DNA from: Mucilaginibacter sp. SMC90
Lineage (GTDB): Bacteria > Bacteroidota > Bacteroidia > Sphingobacteriales > Sphingobacteriaceae
NCBI RefSeq assembly: GCF_022811725.1
Contig: NZ_CP094527.1
Span: forward strand, 6,634,001-6,698,000
Direction: 5' to 3'
DNA length: 64,000 nt
Shown in pieces: positions 8,086 through 18,772 of this stretch (position 1 is its first letter; every line of letters starts with the position of its first letter). The translations under genes and the position numbers were made by a program. The notes beneath the pieces are model-generated. The model saw only the letters and a list, made by a program, of their open reading frames with translations, ran no database searches and was not told the DNA's origin.

Positions 8086-9009
8086 ATGAATATATCTCAT
8101 AATGGTAAAACCCTTATCGTAGTTGTCGGTCCTACCGCAGTTGGTAAAACAGTCGCGGCTATTAAATTGGCCCAGCATTTCGATACAGTAGTGGTTTCGG
8201 CCGATTCAAGGCAGTTTTTCAGGGAAATGAGTATTGGTACTGCCAAACCAGATGAAAGTGAATTAGCTGCTGCCAAACACTATTTTATCAACTCGCATTC
8301 CATCTCCGAAAGCTTTTCTGTCGGTGATTTTGAAAAACAAGGGCTGGCACTTTTAGATGAGCTTTTTAAAACACATGATCATGTGATCCTGGCAGGCGGA
8401 TCGGGCTTGTATATTAAAGCCATTTGTGAAGGCTTTGATGATTTGCCTGTCGCTGATATTTCTGTACGTGAACAACTAAACCTGCAACTGGAAAAAGAAG
8501 GGATTGCAACACTGCAGGAAAAACTACAACAGGTGGACCCGGATTATTATACCCAAGTCGATCTTAATAATCCACAGCGTATTATCAGGGCATTGGAAGT
8601 TTTTGAAACTTCAGGCAAACCGTTTTCCTCCTATCGTAAAGCCACTATCAATAAAAGGCCTTTCAATATTATCAAACTGGCACTTGATATGCCACGCGAA
8701 AAATTATATGAGCGCATAAACCTGCGTGTTGATACAATGGTTGAGCAAGGGCTGATTGAAGAAGTAAAAACGCTCCTGCCCCACCGCCAATTGAATGCAT
8801 TAAATACAGTGGGCTATGCAGAACTGTTTGATCACTTTGATGGCAAGACCAATCTTGATGAAGCACTTTTGCTCATAAAACAAAATACCAGGCGCTTTGC
8901 CAAAAGGCAGCTCACCTGGTTCAGAAAAGATAAAGATTTTATTTGGTTTGATGCCGGTGCTGATGATGTTATCAACCAAATGATCAAAACAATTGAAGCG
9001 CATGCTTAA
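8086..9009 (+). CDS. miaA: tRNA dimethylallyltransferase (MiaA)
   Basis: A 307-residue enzyme that transfers dimethylallyl from DMAPP to N6 of A37 in tRNAs reading UNN codons. The P-loop 'VVGPTAVGKT' is at residues about 13-22, followed by 'SADSRQFFREMSIGTAKP', which binds substrate tRNA and DMAPP, and 'ILAGGSGLYIKA'. The C-terminus has 'QNTRRFAKRQLTWFRKD', the conserved tRNA-contact segment. Full length. It lies 39 bases after the guanylyltransferase gene and could be cotranscribed. The ATG is at 8086. Confidence 0.96.
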   Translation: MNISHNGKTLIVVVGPTAVGKTVAAIKLAQHFDTVVVSADSRQFFREMSIGTAKPDESELAAAKHYFINSHSISESFSVGDFEKQGLALLDELFKTHDHVILAGGSGLYIKAICEGFDDLPVADISVREQLNLQLEKEGIATLQEKLQQVDPDYYTQVDLNNPQRIIRALEVFETSGKPFSSYRKATINKRPFNIIKLALDMPREKLYERINLRVDTMVEQGLIEEVKTLLPHRQLNALNTVGYAELFDHFDGKTNLDEALLLIKQNTRRFAKRQLTWFRKDKDFIWFDAGADDVINQMIKTIEAHA

Positions 9010-9175
9010 ATCTGTTAAATAGACAGCAGGCTTCAAATAAACCAAAGAATAAGCATTGCCCATCTGTGTTAAATTCCAAATAGATAGCACTAAAATTGGC
9101 ATAATTGCGTATAATTGCAGTTTAAATGCAAAACTCTACTACTTAGGTGGGGTTAGCAGGGTTTTTATTGTTAAA

Positions 9176-10081
9176 ATGCATAAATATTATCTTACTCATC
9201 TGCAGGAATTAGAATCAGAGGCCATTTACGTTATCAGGGAAGTGGTTGCACAATTTGATCGTCCTGCCATCCTGTTTTCGGGCGGGAAAGACTCTATTGT
9301 TGTAACACACCTGGCAAAAAAGGCATTCTGGCCGGCAAAAATCCCTATGCCTCTTATTCACATTGATACGGGCCACAATTTTCCCGAAACAATGGAGTTC
9401 AGGGATAAATTGGTTGATAACCTTGGCGTACAACTTATTGTTGGCTCGGTTCAGGAATCAATTAATAAAGGCCGTGCAGTTGAAGAAAGTGGCATTAATG
9501 CCAGCCGTAATGAACTGCAGATAGTAACCCTGCTTGATACCATTGAAAGCCATAAAATAGATGCTGCTATTGGCGGTGCACGCCGTGACGAGGAAAAGGC
9601 ACGCGCTAAAGAGCGCTTTTTTAGTCACCGTGACGAATTTGGACAGTGGGACCCTAAAAACCAGCGCCCTGAATTGTGGAATATATTTAATGGCCGCAAG
9701 CGCATGGGCGAACACTTCAGGGTATTCCCAATCAGCAACTGGACTGAAATGGACATCTGGAACTATATTTTGCAGGAAAACATAGCTATACCTTCACTAT
9801 ACTTTGCTCACCAGCGCGATGCCGTTTACCGTGATAATACCTGGCTGCCAGCTTCGGAGTTTTTACAGCTTCGGGACGGTGAAACTATCGAAAACAAGCT
9901 GATGCGTTTCCGTACCCTGGGCGATATTACCATTACTGGAGGTATCGAGTCGGACGCCGACACGCTGGAGAAAATAGTTGCCGAAGTATCTGCCACACGC
10001 AGCACCGAACGCGGCAACCGCAGTGATGATAAACGCTCGGATACTTCGATGGAAGACAGGAAAAAGCAGGGCTATTTTTAA
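9176..10081 (+). CDS. cysD: sulfate adenylyltransferase subunit 2 (CysD)
   Basis: A 301-residue PP-loop ATP pyrophosphatase subunit that adenylates sulfate to APS with CysN. The PP-loop 'FSGGKDSIVVTHLA' is near residue 31, followed by 'PLIHIDTGHNFPETMEFRD' and 'GGARRDEEKARAKERFFS'. The C-terminal 'ATRSTERGNRSDDKRSDTSM' is typical of the subunit. I use the ATG at 9176, which gives the standard length; the frame extends 40 codons upstream but that part does not resemble CysD. cysN follows 57 bases later. No APS kinase or APS reductase gene is adjacent, so the fate of APS is not shown here. Confidence 0.95.
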   Translation: MHKYYLTHLQELESEAIYVIREVVAQFDRPAILFSGGKDSIVVTHLAKKAFWPAKIPMPLIHIDTGHNFPETMEFRDKLVDNLGVQLIVGSVQESINKGRAVEESGINASRNELQIVTLLDTIESHKIDAAIGGARRDEEKARAKERFFSHRDEFGQWDPKNQRPELWNIFNGRKRMGEHFRVFPISNWTEMDIWNYILQENIAIPSLYFAHQRDAVYRDNTWLPASEFLQLRDGETIENKLMRFRTLGDITITGGIESDADTLEKIVAEVSATRSTERGNRSDDKRSDTSMEDRKKQGYF

Positions 10082-10138
10082 AATTTGATTCAATGAGGCT
10101 TTAGGCAGTCAAGCCTGAAGCACAATATACCACCACAA

Positions 10139-11380
10139 ATGGAATTATTACGTTTTACTACAGCAGGTAGTGTTGACGATGGAAAAAGCACACTCATAGG
10201 ACGCTTACTGTACGATTCAAAATCCATCTTTGAAGATCAGATGGAAGCTGTAAAACAATCGAGCGAACGAAAAGGACTTCAGCATGTTGATCTTTCATTA
10301 TTAACAGACGGCTTACGTTCAGAACGCGAACAGGGCATTACTATTGATGTAGCTTACCGCTATTTTGCCACGCCGAAACGCAAATTTATCATTGCCGATA
10401 CACCGGGGCACATCCAGTATACCCGTAACATGGTTACCGGTGCCTCAACTGCAAACCTGGCGCTGGTACTCATTGATGCCCGCAAAGGTGTAGTTGAGCA
10501 AACCTGCCGCCACTCGTTCATCGCATCGCTGTTAAAAATCCCACACATTATTGTTTGTGTAAATAAAATGGACCTGGTTGATTACAGCGAGGAAGCTTTT
10601 AACAAGGTTGTTGAACAGTATGAAGCGTTTGCAGCCAAAATAGATGTTAAAGACATTCGTTTTGTACCTATCAGCGCTTTAGCCGGCGATAACGTGGTAA
10701 ACGATTCGGAAAATATGCCATGGTATAAAGGCGAAAGCCTGTTACATACCCTGGAAACTATACATATTGCCAGTGATGAAAACCACTCCGACGCCCGTTT
10801 CCCGGTGCAAACGGTGATTCGCCCGCATGCTGATGAGTATCACGATTACCGTGGTTATGCAGGCCGGATAGCAGGCGGCATTTTCAGGCCAGGGGATAAG
10901 ATAACTGTATTACCATCAGGATTAACATCGGCCATCAAAACTATCGATACTTATTCCGGCCCTGTTGAGGAAGCTTTCTCACCAATGTCGGTATCCATTA
11001 CACTGGAAGACGATATCGACGTAAGCCGCGGCGATATGATTGTAAAAGACGACAGCGAACCGCAGGTAAGCCAGGACCTTGATGCTATGATTTGCTGGAT
11101 GGCAACCCGTAGCCCGCGCCCCGGTGCAAAATACCATCTCAAAACTACTACCCGTGAGGTGATGTCGATCATTAAGGAAGTATATTATAAGCTGGATATC
11201 AACACGCTTGAAAAACAGGAAGAAAATACAGATATCAGGATGAATGAAATGGTAAAGATCCGTTTACGCACCACCCAACCTGTAGTGTTTGATGAATACC
11301 GCAAAAACCGCATCACCGGCTCATTGATCCTGGTTGATGAATCGACCAATGAAACCGTAGCAGCGGGTACATTTTTATAG
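10139..11380 (+). CDS. cysN: sulfate adenylyltransferase subunit 1, GTPase (CysN)
   Basis: A 413-residue GTPase subunit of ATP sulfurylase, related to elongation factors. GTP hydrolysis drives sulfate adenylation by CysD. Motifs: G1 'GSVDDGKSTLIGRLLYD' (residues about 10-26), 'DTPGHIQYTRNM' (G3), 'NKMDLVD' (G4), then the EF-Tu-like beta-barrel domains. It lacks a fused APS kinase (CysC) domain, which some CysN proteins carry, and is somewhat shorter than the E. coli protein. The ATG is at 10139, and a terminator follows at once, so cysD-cysN ends the + strand block. Confidence 0.95.
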   Translation: MELLRFTTAGSVDDGKSTLIGRLLYDSKSIFEDQMEAVKQSSERKGLQHVDLSLLTDGLRSEREQGITIDVAYRYFATPKRKFIIADTPGHIQYTRNMVTGASTANLALVLIDARKGVVEQTCRHSFIASLLKIPHIIVCVNKMDLVDYSEEAFNKVVEQYEAFAAKIDVKDIRFVPISALAGDNVVNDSENMPWYKGESLLHTLETIHIASDENHSDARFPVQTVIRPHADEYHDYRGYAGRIAGGIFRPGDKITVLPSGLTSAIKTIDTYSGPVEEAFSPMSVSITLEDDIDVSRGDMIVKDDSEPQVSQDLDAMICWMATRSPRPGAKYHLKTTTREVMSIIKEVYYKLDINTLEKQEENTDIRMNEMVKIRLRTTQPVVFDEYRKNRITGSLILVDESTNETVAAGTFL

Positions 11381-11406
11381 AACACAATTAAAGTTTAAAA
11401 TAAACG

Positions 11407-11446
11407 AAACCGCCGCATAATTCAATTTATGGGGCGGTTTTTATTT
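11407..11446 (+). terminator. rho-independent terminator after cysN
   Basis: AAACCGCCGCATAA pairs with TTATGGGGCGGTTT (one mismatch) across a 5-base loop and is followed by TTATTT. It lies 27 bases after the cysN stop. Confidence 0.85.
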
Positions 11447-11651
11447 CAAGTGATTATCTGGTTGCTCGTCAACGAGGCCAAACCGTGTCAGTCCATTATC
11501 AGTAAATATTTGCCTTTTGGCGATATAATATCATCCTAATCTAACAGCTCAACAATCTGCAAAAAATTGCTTTTAAACTTTTCAATATGAAAACAATGAA
11601 TGACGTTATGATTGGAATTGCCGTCCCTATCACCAGTGAATTAGATACCGC

Positions 11652-11683
11652 AAAAAAATAGACTGCCCCTTTGAGACAGTCCA
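11652..11683 (-). terminator. rho-independent terminator of the polysaccharide operon (after ugd)
   Basis: On the - strand, GACTGTCTC pairs with GGGGCAGTC (two G-U pairs) around an AAA triloop, followed by TATTTTTTT. It lies 63 bases after the ugd stop, marking the end of the leftmost polysaccharide transcription unit. The remaining DNA between 11447 and 11745 holds only a 24-codon open frame that I do not trust. Confidence 0.8.
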
Positions 11684-11745
11684 TTTTAATTAGCCCTATT
11701 GCTATCTTTTCTAAAGCCGATCTTTAGATTGTGCATTTGCAGGCA

Positions 11746-13146
11746 CTATGCTTTAGTGCCGATAGTCTGTACTAAGAATCCAATAGATCTTAATTCGTCT
11801 GCATTAAGCAGGTTTCTGCCGTCAAATATTTTAGCTGGCTTCAACATACTATCATATATCTTTTTCCAATCGTAGGTTTTAAACTCATCCCATTCTGTCA
11901 GTACAGCTATAGCATGAGCGCCTTTACATGCCTCATAGGGATCACTAATAATTTTCACCCCTTTTTTATTTTCTTCAGAAGATCTTGTGGCAAGATAATC
12001 AAGATCAAAATAAATCTGATCAGCCGATACCTTAGGATCATAAACCGCTATATTTGCCTGTTCATGTAACAAATGATCGGCAACATAAATTGCAGCTGAC
12101 TCACGTGTATCATTAGTATCTTTCTTAAATGCCCAGCCCAGGAAGCTGATTTTTTTACCGTTTACAGTATTATACAGCTCTTTAATCATCTGGTTAGCAA
12201 ACCGCTTCTTTTGATGATCATTCATAATAATAACCTGTTCCCAATAATCAGCTACTTCTTGTAAACCGTAACTTCTTGCTATGTAAACAAGGTTTAAAAT
12301 ATCTTTCTGGAAACAAGAACCACCAAAGCCAACTGAAGCTTTTAAGAACTTAGGGCCAATACGGCTATCGGTACCTATAGCCTTGGCCACTTCGTTTATA
12401 TCCGCCTCTGTTTTTTCACAAAGCTCTGTCAATGAATTAATTGAAGATACACGCTGTGCAAGAAATGCGTTTGCGGTAAGTTTTGATAATTCCGATGACC
12501 AAACATTTGTAGTTAAAATTCGCTCACGCGGAATCCAATTAGCATATACGTCAACCAAAGCCTGAATAGCAGCCTGTCCTTCCACTGTGCTATCTCCCCC
12601 TATAAGCACACGATCCGGAGCATCCAAATCTTCTACTGCTGTTCCTTCTGCAAGGAATTCAGGGTTTGAAAGTATTTGAAACTGTGATCCATTACCGGTA
12701 TGAATTAAGATATCTTTTATAGCGCTGGCGGTGCGTACGGGTAATGTAGATTTTTCTACAATTATTTTGTTATCCTTTGCAACCCGAGCAATTTGTCTTG
12801 CACAAAGCTCAATCCATTTTAAATCAGCAGCCTGCCCTTTACCAGCACCATAAGTTTTGGTTGGGGTATTTACTGATATGAAAATCATCTGAGCATCATC
12901 AATTGCTGATTCCACATCAGTAGAAAAGAAAAGATTACGCCCTCGCGCTTCGGCAACAACGTCACTTAAGCCAGGTTCATAAACCGGAATATTTTCAACA
13001 TCGGGATCATTCCACGCAGCTATACGCTGCTCGTTCAAATCAACAACTGTTACTTTGATATGAGGGCATTTCTTTGCTATCATAGCCATAGTTGGACCAC
13101 CAACGTAACCAGCACCTATACAACAAATTTTTGTAATTTGAATCAT
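11746..13146 (-). CDS. ugd: UDP-glucose 6-dehydrogenase
   Basis: A 466-residue NAD-dependent four-electron dehydrogenase converting UDP-glucose to UDP-glucuronate. The Rossmann loop is '[13 protein letters not shown]' (about residues 9-21), with '[10 protein letters not shown]' and the catalytic cysteine in '[10 protein letters not shown]' at residue 278. The C-terminal domain has '[18 protein letters not shown]'. The length and 'GGPTMA' loop resemble the longer, animal-type enzymes more than the short E. coli Ugd. It is the last gene of the - strand sugar-nucleotide block. UDP-GlcA production fits the presence of a GH79-like glucuronidase in the same locus. Confidence 0.95.
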   Translation of the reverse strand: MIQITKICCIGAGYVGGPTMAMIAKKCPHIKVTVVDLNEQRIAAWNDPDVENIPVYEPGLSDVVAEARGRNLFFSTDVESAIDDAQMIFISVNTPTKTYGAGKGQAADLKWIELCARQIARVAKDNKIIVEKSTLPVRTASAIKDILIHTGNGSQFQILSNPEFLAEGTAVEDLDAPDRVLIGGDSTVEGQAAIQALVDVYANWIPRERILTTNVWSSELSKLTANAFLAQRVSSINSLTELCEKTEADINEVAKAIGTDSRIGPKFLKASVGFGGSCFQKDILNLVYIARSYGLQEVADYWEQVIIMNDHQKKRFANQMIKELYNTVNGKKISFLGWAFKKDTNDTRESAAIYVADHLLHEQANIAVYDPKVSADQIYFDLDYLATRSSEENKKGVKIISDPYEACKGAHAIAVLTEWDEFKTYDWKKIYDSMLKPAKIFDGRNLLNADELRSIGFLVQTIGTKA

Positions 13147-13196
13147 ATAATTAAAAAGTTTATATTATTTGCTTTAATAACTTCCTGGCAAATGAA

Positions 13197-14057
13197 TTAC
13201 GGTTGTATTCTCCTTATATACATTCCATAACCGCTTTTGATATATTTTTCGGCTAAAGTCTGGAGTGCTCCATGGTCAATAAATCCCATTCTGTAAGCTA
13301 TTTCTTCAATACATCCAATTTTAGTATCCTGACGCTTTTCAATAACTCTCACAAACTCGGAGGCATCGCTTAATGAATCAAAGGTGCCTGTATCAAGCCA
13401 TGCGGTCCCCCTATCCATTACTCCAACTTGTAATTGTCCTTTTTCAAGGTATACTTTATTTACATCAGTAATTTCAAATTCGCCCCGCGGAGAGGCAGGT
13501 ATCTCGCGGGCTATCTTAACAACCTGATTATCATAAAAATAAAGACCAGGTACCGCGTAATTAGATTTGGGTGTTACAGGTTTTTCCTCAATAGAAAGCG
13601 CCTTGAAATTTTTATCAAATTCTACTACGCCATAGCGTTCAGGATCAGCAACCGGGTAAGCAAATATCGCAGCGCCATTTACATCATTAAAGCTTTGAAT
13701 AAGCTTGCTGAAGCCCGAACCGTAAAAGATATTATCGCCCAATACCAAAGCCACTTTATCCTGCCCTATAAAATCAGCTCCTATTACAAAAGCTTGTGCA
13801 AGCCCATTAGGCACTTCCTGAGTAGCAAATTCAAATTTACAGCCCAGTTCACTACCATCACCTAGCAAACGTTTAAAACCTGCCTGATCATCCGGAGTAG
13901 TAATGATCAATATCTCGTTTATCCCGGCCAACATCAATACTGATAATGGATAATAGATCATGGGTTTATCGTAAATAGGCATTAACTGTTTACTTATAGC
14001 CTTTGTTATAGGATAAAGACGGGTTCCCGAACCGCCGGCAAGAATAATTCCTTTCAT
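13197..14057 (-). CDS. rfbA: glucose-1-phosphate thymidylyltransferase (RmlA/RfbA)
   Basis: A 286-residue enzyme making dTDP-glucose, the first step to dTDP-L-rhamnose. The nucleotide-binding signature '[11 protein letters not shown]' is at residues 8-18, '[15 protein letters not shown]' and 'LGDNIFYG' (metal site) follow, and '[12 protein letters not shown]' lies near the C-terminus. Full length. Order of transcription in this block is rfbB, rfbC, rfbD, rfbA with short gaps (21-41 bases), so all four rhamnose genes are together. Confidence 0.96.
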   Translation of the reverse strand: MKGIILAGGSGTRLYPITKAISKQLMPIYDKPMIYYPLSVLMLAGINEILIITTPDDQAGFKRLLGDGSELGCKFEFATQEVPNGLAQAFVIGADFIGQDKVALVLGDNIFYGSGFSKLIQSFNDVNGAAIFAYPVADPERYGVVEFDKNFKALSIEEKPVTPKSNYAVPGLYFYDNQVVKIAREIPASPRGEFEITDVNKVYLEKGQLQVGVMDRGTAWLDTGTFDSLSDASEFVRVIEKRQDTKIGCIEEIAYRMGFIDHGALQTLAEKYIKSGYGMYIRRIQP

Positions 14058-14078
14058 AAGAGATGTTTTTTATTTAGA

Positions 14079-14942
14079 TTATTGTGCAGATTCAAGTGCT
14101 TTAAGACAAACCTCAAGGCTATCCCGCCAATACGGGATTTCCAGGCTAAAAGTTTTTTTAATTTTCGCCTTATCCATTACCGAAAAAGCCGGCCTTGTTG
14201 CCTTTGTTGGATATTCGCTTGTGCGGATAGGAAAAGTTTTTACCTGGGTACCTGACAGATCAAATATCCCTTTAGCAAAATCATACCATGAGGTTACTCC
14301 CTCATTGCTATAATGATAAATACCGTAGCTTCCACCTCCTGATATTATGATATCCAAAATGGCGGCAGCCAGATCAATTGCATAAGTTGGCGTACCAATT
14401 TGATCAGCAATGATCTTTAATTCATCCCGCTCGCTTCCTAACTTCAGCATGGTTTTCACAAAGTTATTGCCATATTCAGAATACAGCCAACTTGTGCGGA
14501 TAATGTAGTGTTGCTCAAGCACATCTACAACATCCTGCTCACCCTCGAGCTTTGTTAGGCCATATATACTTATAGGCTCGGCTATATCATTTTCAACAAG
14601 CGGAATAGGGATATCACCTTTAAAAACAAAATCAGTTGAAATTTGCACCAACGAAGCATTGTGCGCTTTACATTGCACAGCCAGGTTACGGGCACCGGTT
14701 TTATTTATTTTGCGGGCAAGCTCAATATCGTCTTCGGCTTTATCAACAGCGGTATATGCAGCGCAATTGATTGCGAAAGACGGTTTATATTTTTCAAAAA
14801 CTTCATTCAGCAAAGTTTCATCCAGGATATTTGCTTCGGCTTCAGGAGGAAAAACAATTGAAGTTATGCCTTTTATTTCGGCGACTTTTTTTAAACACTG
14901 ACCAAGTTGGCCAGAAGCACCGAAAACTACGATGTTTTCCAT
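14079..14942 (-). CDS. rfbD: dTDP-4-dehydrorhamnose reductase (RmlD/RfbD)
   Basis: A 287-residue short-chain dehydrogenase that performs the last step to dTDP-L-rhamnose. It has the NAD(P) loop 'FGASGQLGQCLK' (residues 7-18), 'NCAAYTAVDKAEDD', the catalytic 'YGLTKLEGE' Tyr/Lys pair and 'IIRTSWLYSEYGNNFV', which is characteristic of RmlD. Full length. It lies 21 bases upstream of rfbA and 41 bases downstream of rfbC. Confidence 0.95.
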   Translation of the reverse strand: MENIVVFGASGQLGQCLKKVAEIKGITSIVFPPEAEANILDETLLNEVFEKYKPSFAINCAAYTAVDKAEDDIELARKINKTGARNLAVQCKAHNASLVQISTDFVFKGDIPIPLVENDIAEPISIYGLTKLEGEQDVVDVLEQHYIIRTSWLYSEYGNNFVKTMLKLGSERDELKIIADQIGTPTYAIDLAAAILDIIISGGGSYGIYHYSNEGVTSWYDFAKGIFDLSGTQVKTFPIRTSEYPTKATRPAFSVMDKAKIKKTFSLEIPYWRDSLEVCLKALESAQ

Positions 14943-14983
14943 ATTGAATTTTATAATTTATTACGGGGGTTAAAATAAATATA

Positions 14984-15538
14984 TCAAAAACCAAAATCGC
15001 CTACGTTCTTCAAAAACGGTAGCACCTTATCTTTATCGGATACCAGGATATCAGCATTGGGCATACCCCAATCAATATTTAATTCAGGATCTGCATAGTG
15101 CAGGCCCCCCTCCGATTCCTTATTGTAAAAATTATCGCATTTATATTGAAACATCGCTGTATCGCTTAAAACGATAAAACCGTGTGCAAAGCCGCGGGGA
15201 ACAAAAAATTGTTTATTGTTTTCTTCCGTAAGTAAAACCGAATAATATTGCCCTTTAGTAGGCGATCCACTCCTTAAATCGACCGCGACATCTAAAACCT
15301 GGCCTTTAGTTACTCTTACAAGCTTTGCCTGCGCGTGCTCACCTTTTTGCAAATGCAATCCCCTGAACACCCCGCGAGATGAATAAGATTGATTGTCCTG
15401 AACAAAATTAACCTCATACCCAACAGCCTCATTGAAACGTTGCGCATTGTATGATTCAAAGAAATATCCCCTGTCGTCGTTAAAAACGCGGGGAGTTATT
15501 ACTATACATCCTTCAAGCGGAGTAGTTGCAATTGTCAT
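14984..15538 (-). CDS. rfbC: dTDP-4-dehydrorhamnose 3,5-epimerase (RmlC/RfbC)
   Basis: A 184-residue cupin epimerase. Motifs are 'DDRGYFFESYNAQRF', 'QDNQSYSSRGVFRGLHLQ' with the catalytic His, 'KLVRVTKGQVLDVAVDLR' and 'FVPRGFAHGFIVLSD', with the aromatic/His pair used in proton transfer. It inverts C3 and C5 of the 4-keto-6-deoxyglucose intermediate. It lies 21 bases after rfbB and 41 before rfbD. Confidence 0.96.
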   Translation of the reverse strand: MTIATTPLEGCIVITPRVFNDDRGYFFESYNAQRFNEAVGYEVNFVQDNQSYSSRGVFRGLHLQKGEHAQAKLVRVTKGQVLDVAVDLRSGSPTKGQYYSVLLTEENNKQFFVPRGFAHGFIVLSDTAMFQYKCDNFYNKESEGGLHYADPELNIDWGMPNADILVSDKDKVLPFLKNVGDFGF

Positions 15539-15559
15539 GCTATCTGTAGTATTATTAAG

Positions 15560-16615
15560 TTAACGATTTTCGTATTGATGATCGTAGTAGCTCGCGTAAG
15601 CCCCTGAAGTAACATTGTTTAACCAAGTCGTATTCTGTAAAAACCAATCGATGGTGTCCGAAAGGCCCTGTTCAAAAGTTACCGATGGTTTCCAACCAAG
15701 CTCTTTATTAATTTTGGTGGCATCAATGGCGTATCGCCTGTCATGTCCTGGACGATCTTTCACATAAGTGATCAATTGCTCACTTATTCCTGATTCACGT
15801 CCAAGTTTTTCGTCCATTTGTTTGCATAATAAATGTACCAAGTCGACATTTTTCCATTCATTAAAACCACCAATATTATAAGTATCGCCTATTTTACCTT
15901 CATGAAAAATTAAATCAATAGCTACAGCATGATCTTTTACAAAAAGCCAGTCTCTTGTATATTTTCCGTCGCCGTAAACAGGTAACGGTTTATTATTGAT
16001 GATGTTGTTAATCATCAAAGGGATTAATTTTTCTGGAAAATGGTTAGGGCCATAATTGTTTGAACAATTTGAAACTACCACTTTTATCCCATAGGTATCA
16101 TGATAAGCACGTACAAAATGATCTGAAGATGCCTTGCTTGCGCTGTATGGCGAATGCGGATCATACCTTGTTTCTTCGGTAAACAAACCTTCTTCACCTA
16201 AAGCGCCATATACTTCATCAGTTGATACATGATAAAAAAGGCTATTTTCATAATTACCTGCCCATTTCTGTTTAGCAACTTCCAACAAATTCACAGTGCC
16301 AATAACGTTGGTATAAACAAAATCTAAAGGACTCAGTATTGACCTGTCTACATGTGATTCTGCTGCAAGATGAACAACATCGGTTACCCCATATTTTTCA
16401 AAAACGGCAGCAACCTGATCCCTGTTTGTTATATCTGCCTTTTCAAATACATAATTGGCAGCATCTTCAATATCGGTTAGGTTTTCAAGATTGCCCGCAT
16501 AAGTAAGTGCATCAAGATTTATAATGAGATAATCAGGATATTTGGTTACAAATCTACGCACAACGTGCGAACCAATGAAGCCTGCCCCGCCGGTGATAAT
16601 AATTTTTTTTAACAT
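15560..16615 (-). CDS. rfbB: dTDP-glucose 4,6-dehydratase (RmlB/RfbB)
   Basis: A 351-residue extended short-chain dehydrogenase. The Rossmann loop 'ITGGAGFIGSHVVR' is at residues 7-20, followed by 'AAESHVDRSI', 'HVSTDEVYG' (Thr/Asp/Glu active-site triad) and 'YSASKASSDHFVRA' (Tyr/Lys). 'NCSNNYGPNHFPEKLIPL' and 'DWLFVKDHAVAI' complete the RmlB pattern. It makes dTDP-4-keto-6-deoxyglucose. It lies 33 bases downstream of fcl in the same orientation. Confidence 0.96.
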   Translation of the reverse strand: MLKKIIITGGAGFIGSHVVRRFVTKYPDYLIINLDALTYAGNLENLTDIEDAANYVFEKADITNRDQVAAVFEKYGVTDVVHLAAESHVDRSILSPLDFVYTNVIGTVNLLEVAKQKWAGNYENSLFYHVSTDEVYGALGEEGLFTEETRYDPHSPYSASKASSDHFVRAYHDTYGIKVVVSNCSNNYGPNHFPEKLIPLMINNIINNKPLPVYGDGKYTRDWLFVKDHAVAIDLIFHEGKIGDTYNIGGFNEWKNVDLVHLLCKQMDEKLGRESGISEQLITYVKDRPGHDRRYAIDATKINKELGWKPSVTFEQGLSDTIDWFLQNTTWLNNVTSGAYASYYDHQYENR

Positions 16616-16648
16616 ATAATAAAACAGGTTAAAGCCTTAATATTTTAT

Positions 16649-17593
16649 TTAAGCAACAGTATTGCTTTCAAGTTTATTCAAAAAATCGCTGTATGCTAAC
16701 TTAATTCCCTCTTCCAATTCAATTGTATGTTTCCAGCCTTTGTTATGAAGCTTACTTACATCCATTAACTTACGGGGAGTACCATCGGGTTTAGTGGCAT
16801 CAAAATTTATTCCGCCTTCATAGCCAATTATCTCTTTCACCAATAAAGCTAAATCCTTGATAGAAATGTCCTCACCAGTACCGATGTTAACCAAACCTTC
16901 TTCATCATAATTCTGCATCAGGTAATAGCAAGCATCGGCAAGATCATCGGCAAACAAAAACTCACGTTTTGGTGTTCCTGTTCCCCAAATGGTTACCTCT
17001 TTCAAGTCCTGGGCTTTTGCCTCATGAAAACGACGGATCAATGCTGGCAATACATGTGAGTTTTGAGGATGATAGTTATCGTTATAACCGTATAAGTTTG
17101 TGGGCATAACCGATATATAGTTACAACCATACTGCGAGCGGTAGGCGTCACACATTTTGATACCGGCTATTTTAGCAATGGCATAAGGTTCATTGGTTTG
17201 TTCCAATGGACCTGTTAACAAATAATCCTCATTTAATGGCTGAGGAGCCAATTTAGGATATATACAACTTGATCCAAGAAACATGAGTTTCTTTACATTG
17301 TTAAGATAACTGACATGGATTACGTTATTCTGGATCTGTAAATTTTCGTACAAAAAGTCGGCCCTGTAGGTATTATTGGCAACAATGCCACCAACCTTTG
17401 CAGCGGCTAAAAAAACATAGTCTGGTTTTTCTTCTTTAAAAAATTCCACCACCTGTTGTTGATCGCGTAAATCTAAATCCGATGAGGTCCGGGTTATGAT
17501 ATTATCAAACCCTTCCTTTAGAAGTTTACGCTGAATGGCCGATCCAACCATTCCGCGATGCCCTGCTATATATATTTTAGCTGATTTATCCAT
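16649..17593 (-). CDS. fcl: GDP-L-fucose synthase (Fcl/WcaG)
   Basis: A 314-residue bifunctional 3,5-epimerase/4-reductase producing GDP-L-fucose from GDP-4-keto-6-deoxymannose. The loop '[14 protein letters not shown]' (residues 9-22) is diagnostic, with '[17 protein letters not shown]', '[10 protein letters not shown]' (catalytic Ser/Cys region) and '[16 protein letters not shown]' (Tyr/Lys). It starts 2 bases after the gmd stop, so the two are certainly cotranscribed and probably translationally coupled. Confidence 0.96.
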   Translation of the reverse strand: MDKSAKIYIAGHRGMVGSAIQRKLLKEGFDNIITRTSSDLDLRDQQQVVEFFKEEKPDYVFLAAAKVGGIVANNTYRADFLYENLQIQNNVIHVSYLNNVKKLMFLGSSCIYPKLAPQPLNEDYLLTGPLEQTNEPYAIAKIAGIKMCDAYRSQYGCNYISVMPTNLYGYNDNYHPQNSHVLPALIRRFHEAKAQDLKEVTIWGTGTPKREFLFADDLADACYYLMQNYDEEGLVNIGTGEDISIKDLALLVKEIIGYEGGINFDATKPDGTPRKLMDVSKLHNKGWKHTIELEEGIKLAYSDFLNKLESNTVA

Positions 17594-17595
17594 GG

Positions 17596-18714
17596 TTATT
17601 CAAACTGATTTTTGATGGTATAACCAGAATTCTTTAAAAGTTTTTCGCGTCTGAAGTTTTCAACGTCAGATGCAACCATTTCGCTGACCAATCCTTGTAA
17701 GTCATATTTTGGCTCCCATCCTAACTTCGTTTTTGATTTTGTTGGATCGCCGATCAGCAAATCAACTTCTGTTGGCCTGAAATAAGCTTTATCAACAGCT
17801 ACAACTTCTTTGCCCGCCTCAATCTGGAAATCAGGATTGCTACAGCTAACAACATAGCCTACTTCTTCTACGCCCTCACCTCTAAATTCGATGGTGATGC
17901 CAACTTCGGCGAATGCCATTCTTACAAATTCTCTTACCCTCGTAGTAACACCGGTAGCAATTACAAAATCTTCAGCAACTTCCTGCTGCAATATTAAATA
18001 CATTGCTTCTACATAATCTTTAGCATGTCCCCAATCGCGTTGCGCATCAAGATTACCCAAATATAATTTATCCTGGAGGCCCATGGCAATTTTGGCCGTT
18101 GCACGGGTAATTTTACGGGTTACGAAGGTTTCGCCACGTAAAGGGCTTTCATGGTTAAACAGGATACCGTTACAAGCATATATACCATAAGCTTCACGGT
18201 AATTAACTGTTATCCAGTAAGCATACATTTTTGCTACCGCGTACGGCGAACGCGGATAAAACGGAGTAGTTTCTGACTGAGGCACTGCTTGTACCAAGCC
18301 ATACAATTCAGATGTAGACGCCTGGTAAATTTTAGTTTTTTTCTCTAATCCTAAAATCCTGATAGCTTCCAATAATCTTAGGGTTCCTATACCATCGGCA
18401 TTAGCTGTATATTCAGGCGTGTCGAAGCTTACCTTTACATGCGACATAGCACCAAGGTTGTATATTTCGTCAGGTTGTACCTGCTGAATGATACGGATAA
18501 GATTGGTACTGTCACTTAAATCGCCATAGTGTAAGATAAGGCTTTTGTTTGTATCATGAGGATCCTGATACAAATGGTCGATCCTGTCTGTATTGAATAA
18601 TGAGCTACGTCTTTTTATACCGTGAACCTCATAATCTTTAGACAACAATAATTCTGTCAGATATGCGCCGTCTTGACCTGTTATCCCGGTTATTAGAGCT
18701 ACTTTTTTTTTCAT
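17596..18714 (-). CDS. gmd: GDP-mannose 4,6-dehydratase (Gmd)
   Basis: A 372-residue short-chain dehydratase making GDP-4-keto-6-deoxy-D-mannose. Motifs are '[13 protein letters not shown]' (residues 7-19), '[17 protein letters not shown]', '[10 protein letters not shown]' (active site) and '[13 protein letters not shown]' (Tyr/Lys). '[17 protein letters not shown]' is a Gmd signature. Full length. Its substrate GDP-mannose would come from the guanylyltransferase encoded at 6958-8046. Confidence 0.97.
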   Translation of the reverse strand: MKKKVALITGITGQDGAYLTELLLSKDYEVHGIKRRSSLFNTDRIDHLYQDPHDTNKSLILHYGDLSDSTNLIRIIQQVQPDEIYNLGAMSHVKVSFDTPEYTANADGIGTLRLLEAIRILGLEKKTKIYQASTSELYGLVQAVPQSETTPFYPRSPYAVAKMYAYWITVNYREAYGIYACNGILFNHESPLRGETFVTRKITRATAKIAMGLQDKLYLGNLDAQRDWGHAKDYVEAMYLILQQEVAEDFVIATGVTTRVREFVRMAFAEVGITIEFRGEGVEEVGYVVSCSNPDFQIEAGKEVVAVDKAYFRPTEVDLLIGDPTKSKTKLGWEPKYDLQGLVSEMVASDVENFRREKLLKNSGYTIKNQFE

Positions 18715-18772
18715 AAATTAAGGATAGATTAAAATGTAAAATGGGGGCATTGTATGTATTAACAACTTTGTA

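Noticed and set aside
9126-9143. Six-codon open frame (MQNSTT) in the cysD leader, considered as a leader peptide or riboswitch.
   Set aside because: No regulatory codon run and no fold I recognise; the leader is worth testing but unsupported.
9056-9175. A 40-codon N-terminal extension of CysD.
   Set aside because: The extension is not CysD-like; the ATG at 9176 gives the normal family length.
11587-11661. 24-codon + strand open frame ending at the ugd terminator hairpin.
   Set aside because: Too short, no recognisable motif, and the stop overlaps a - strand terminator; likely chance.
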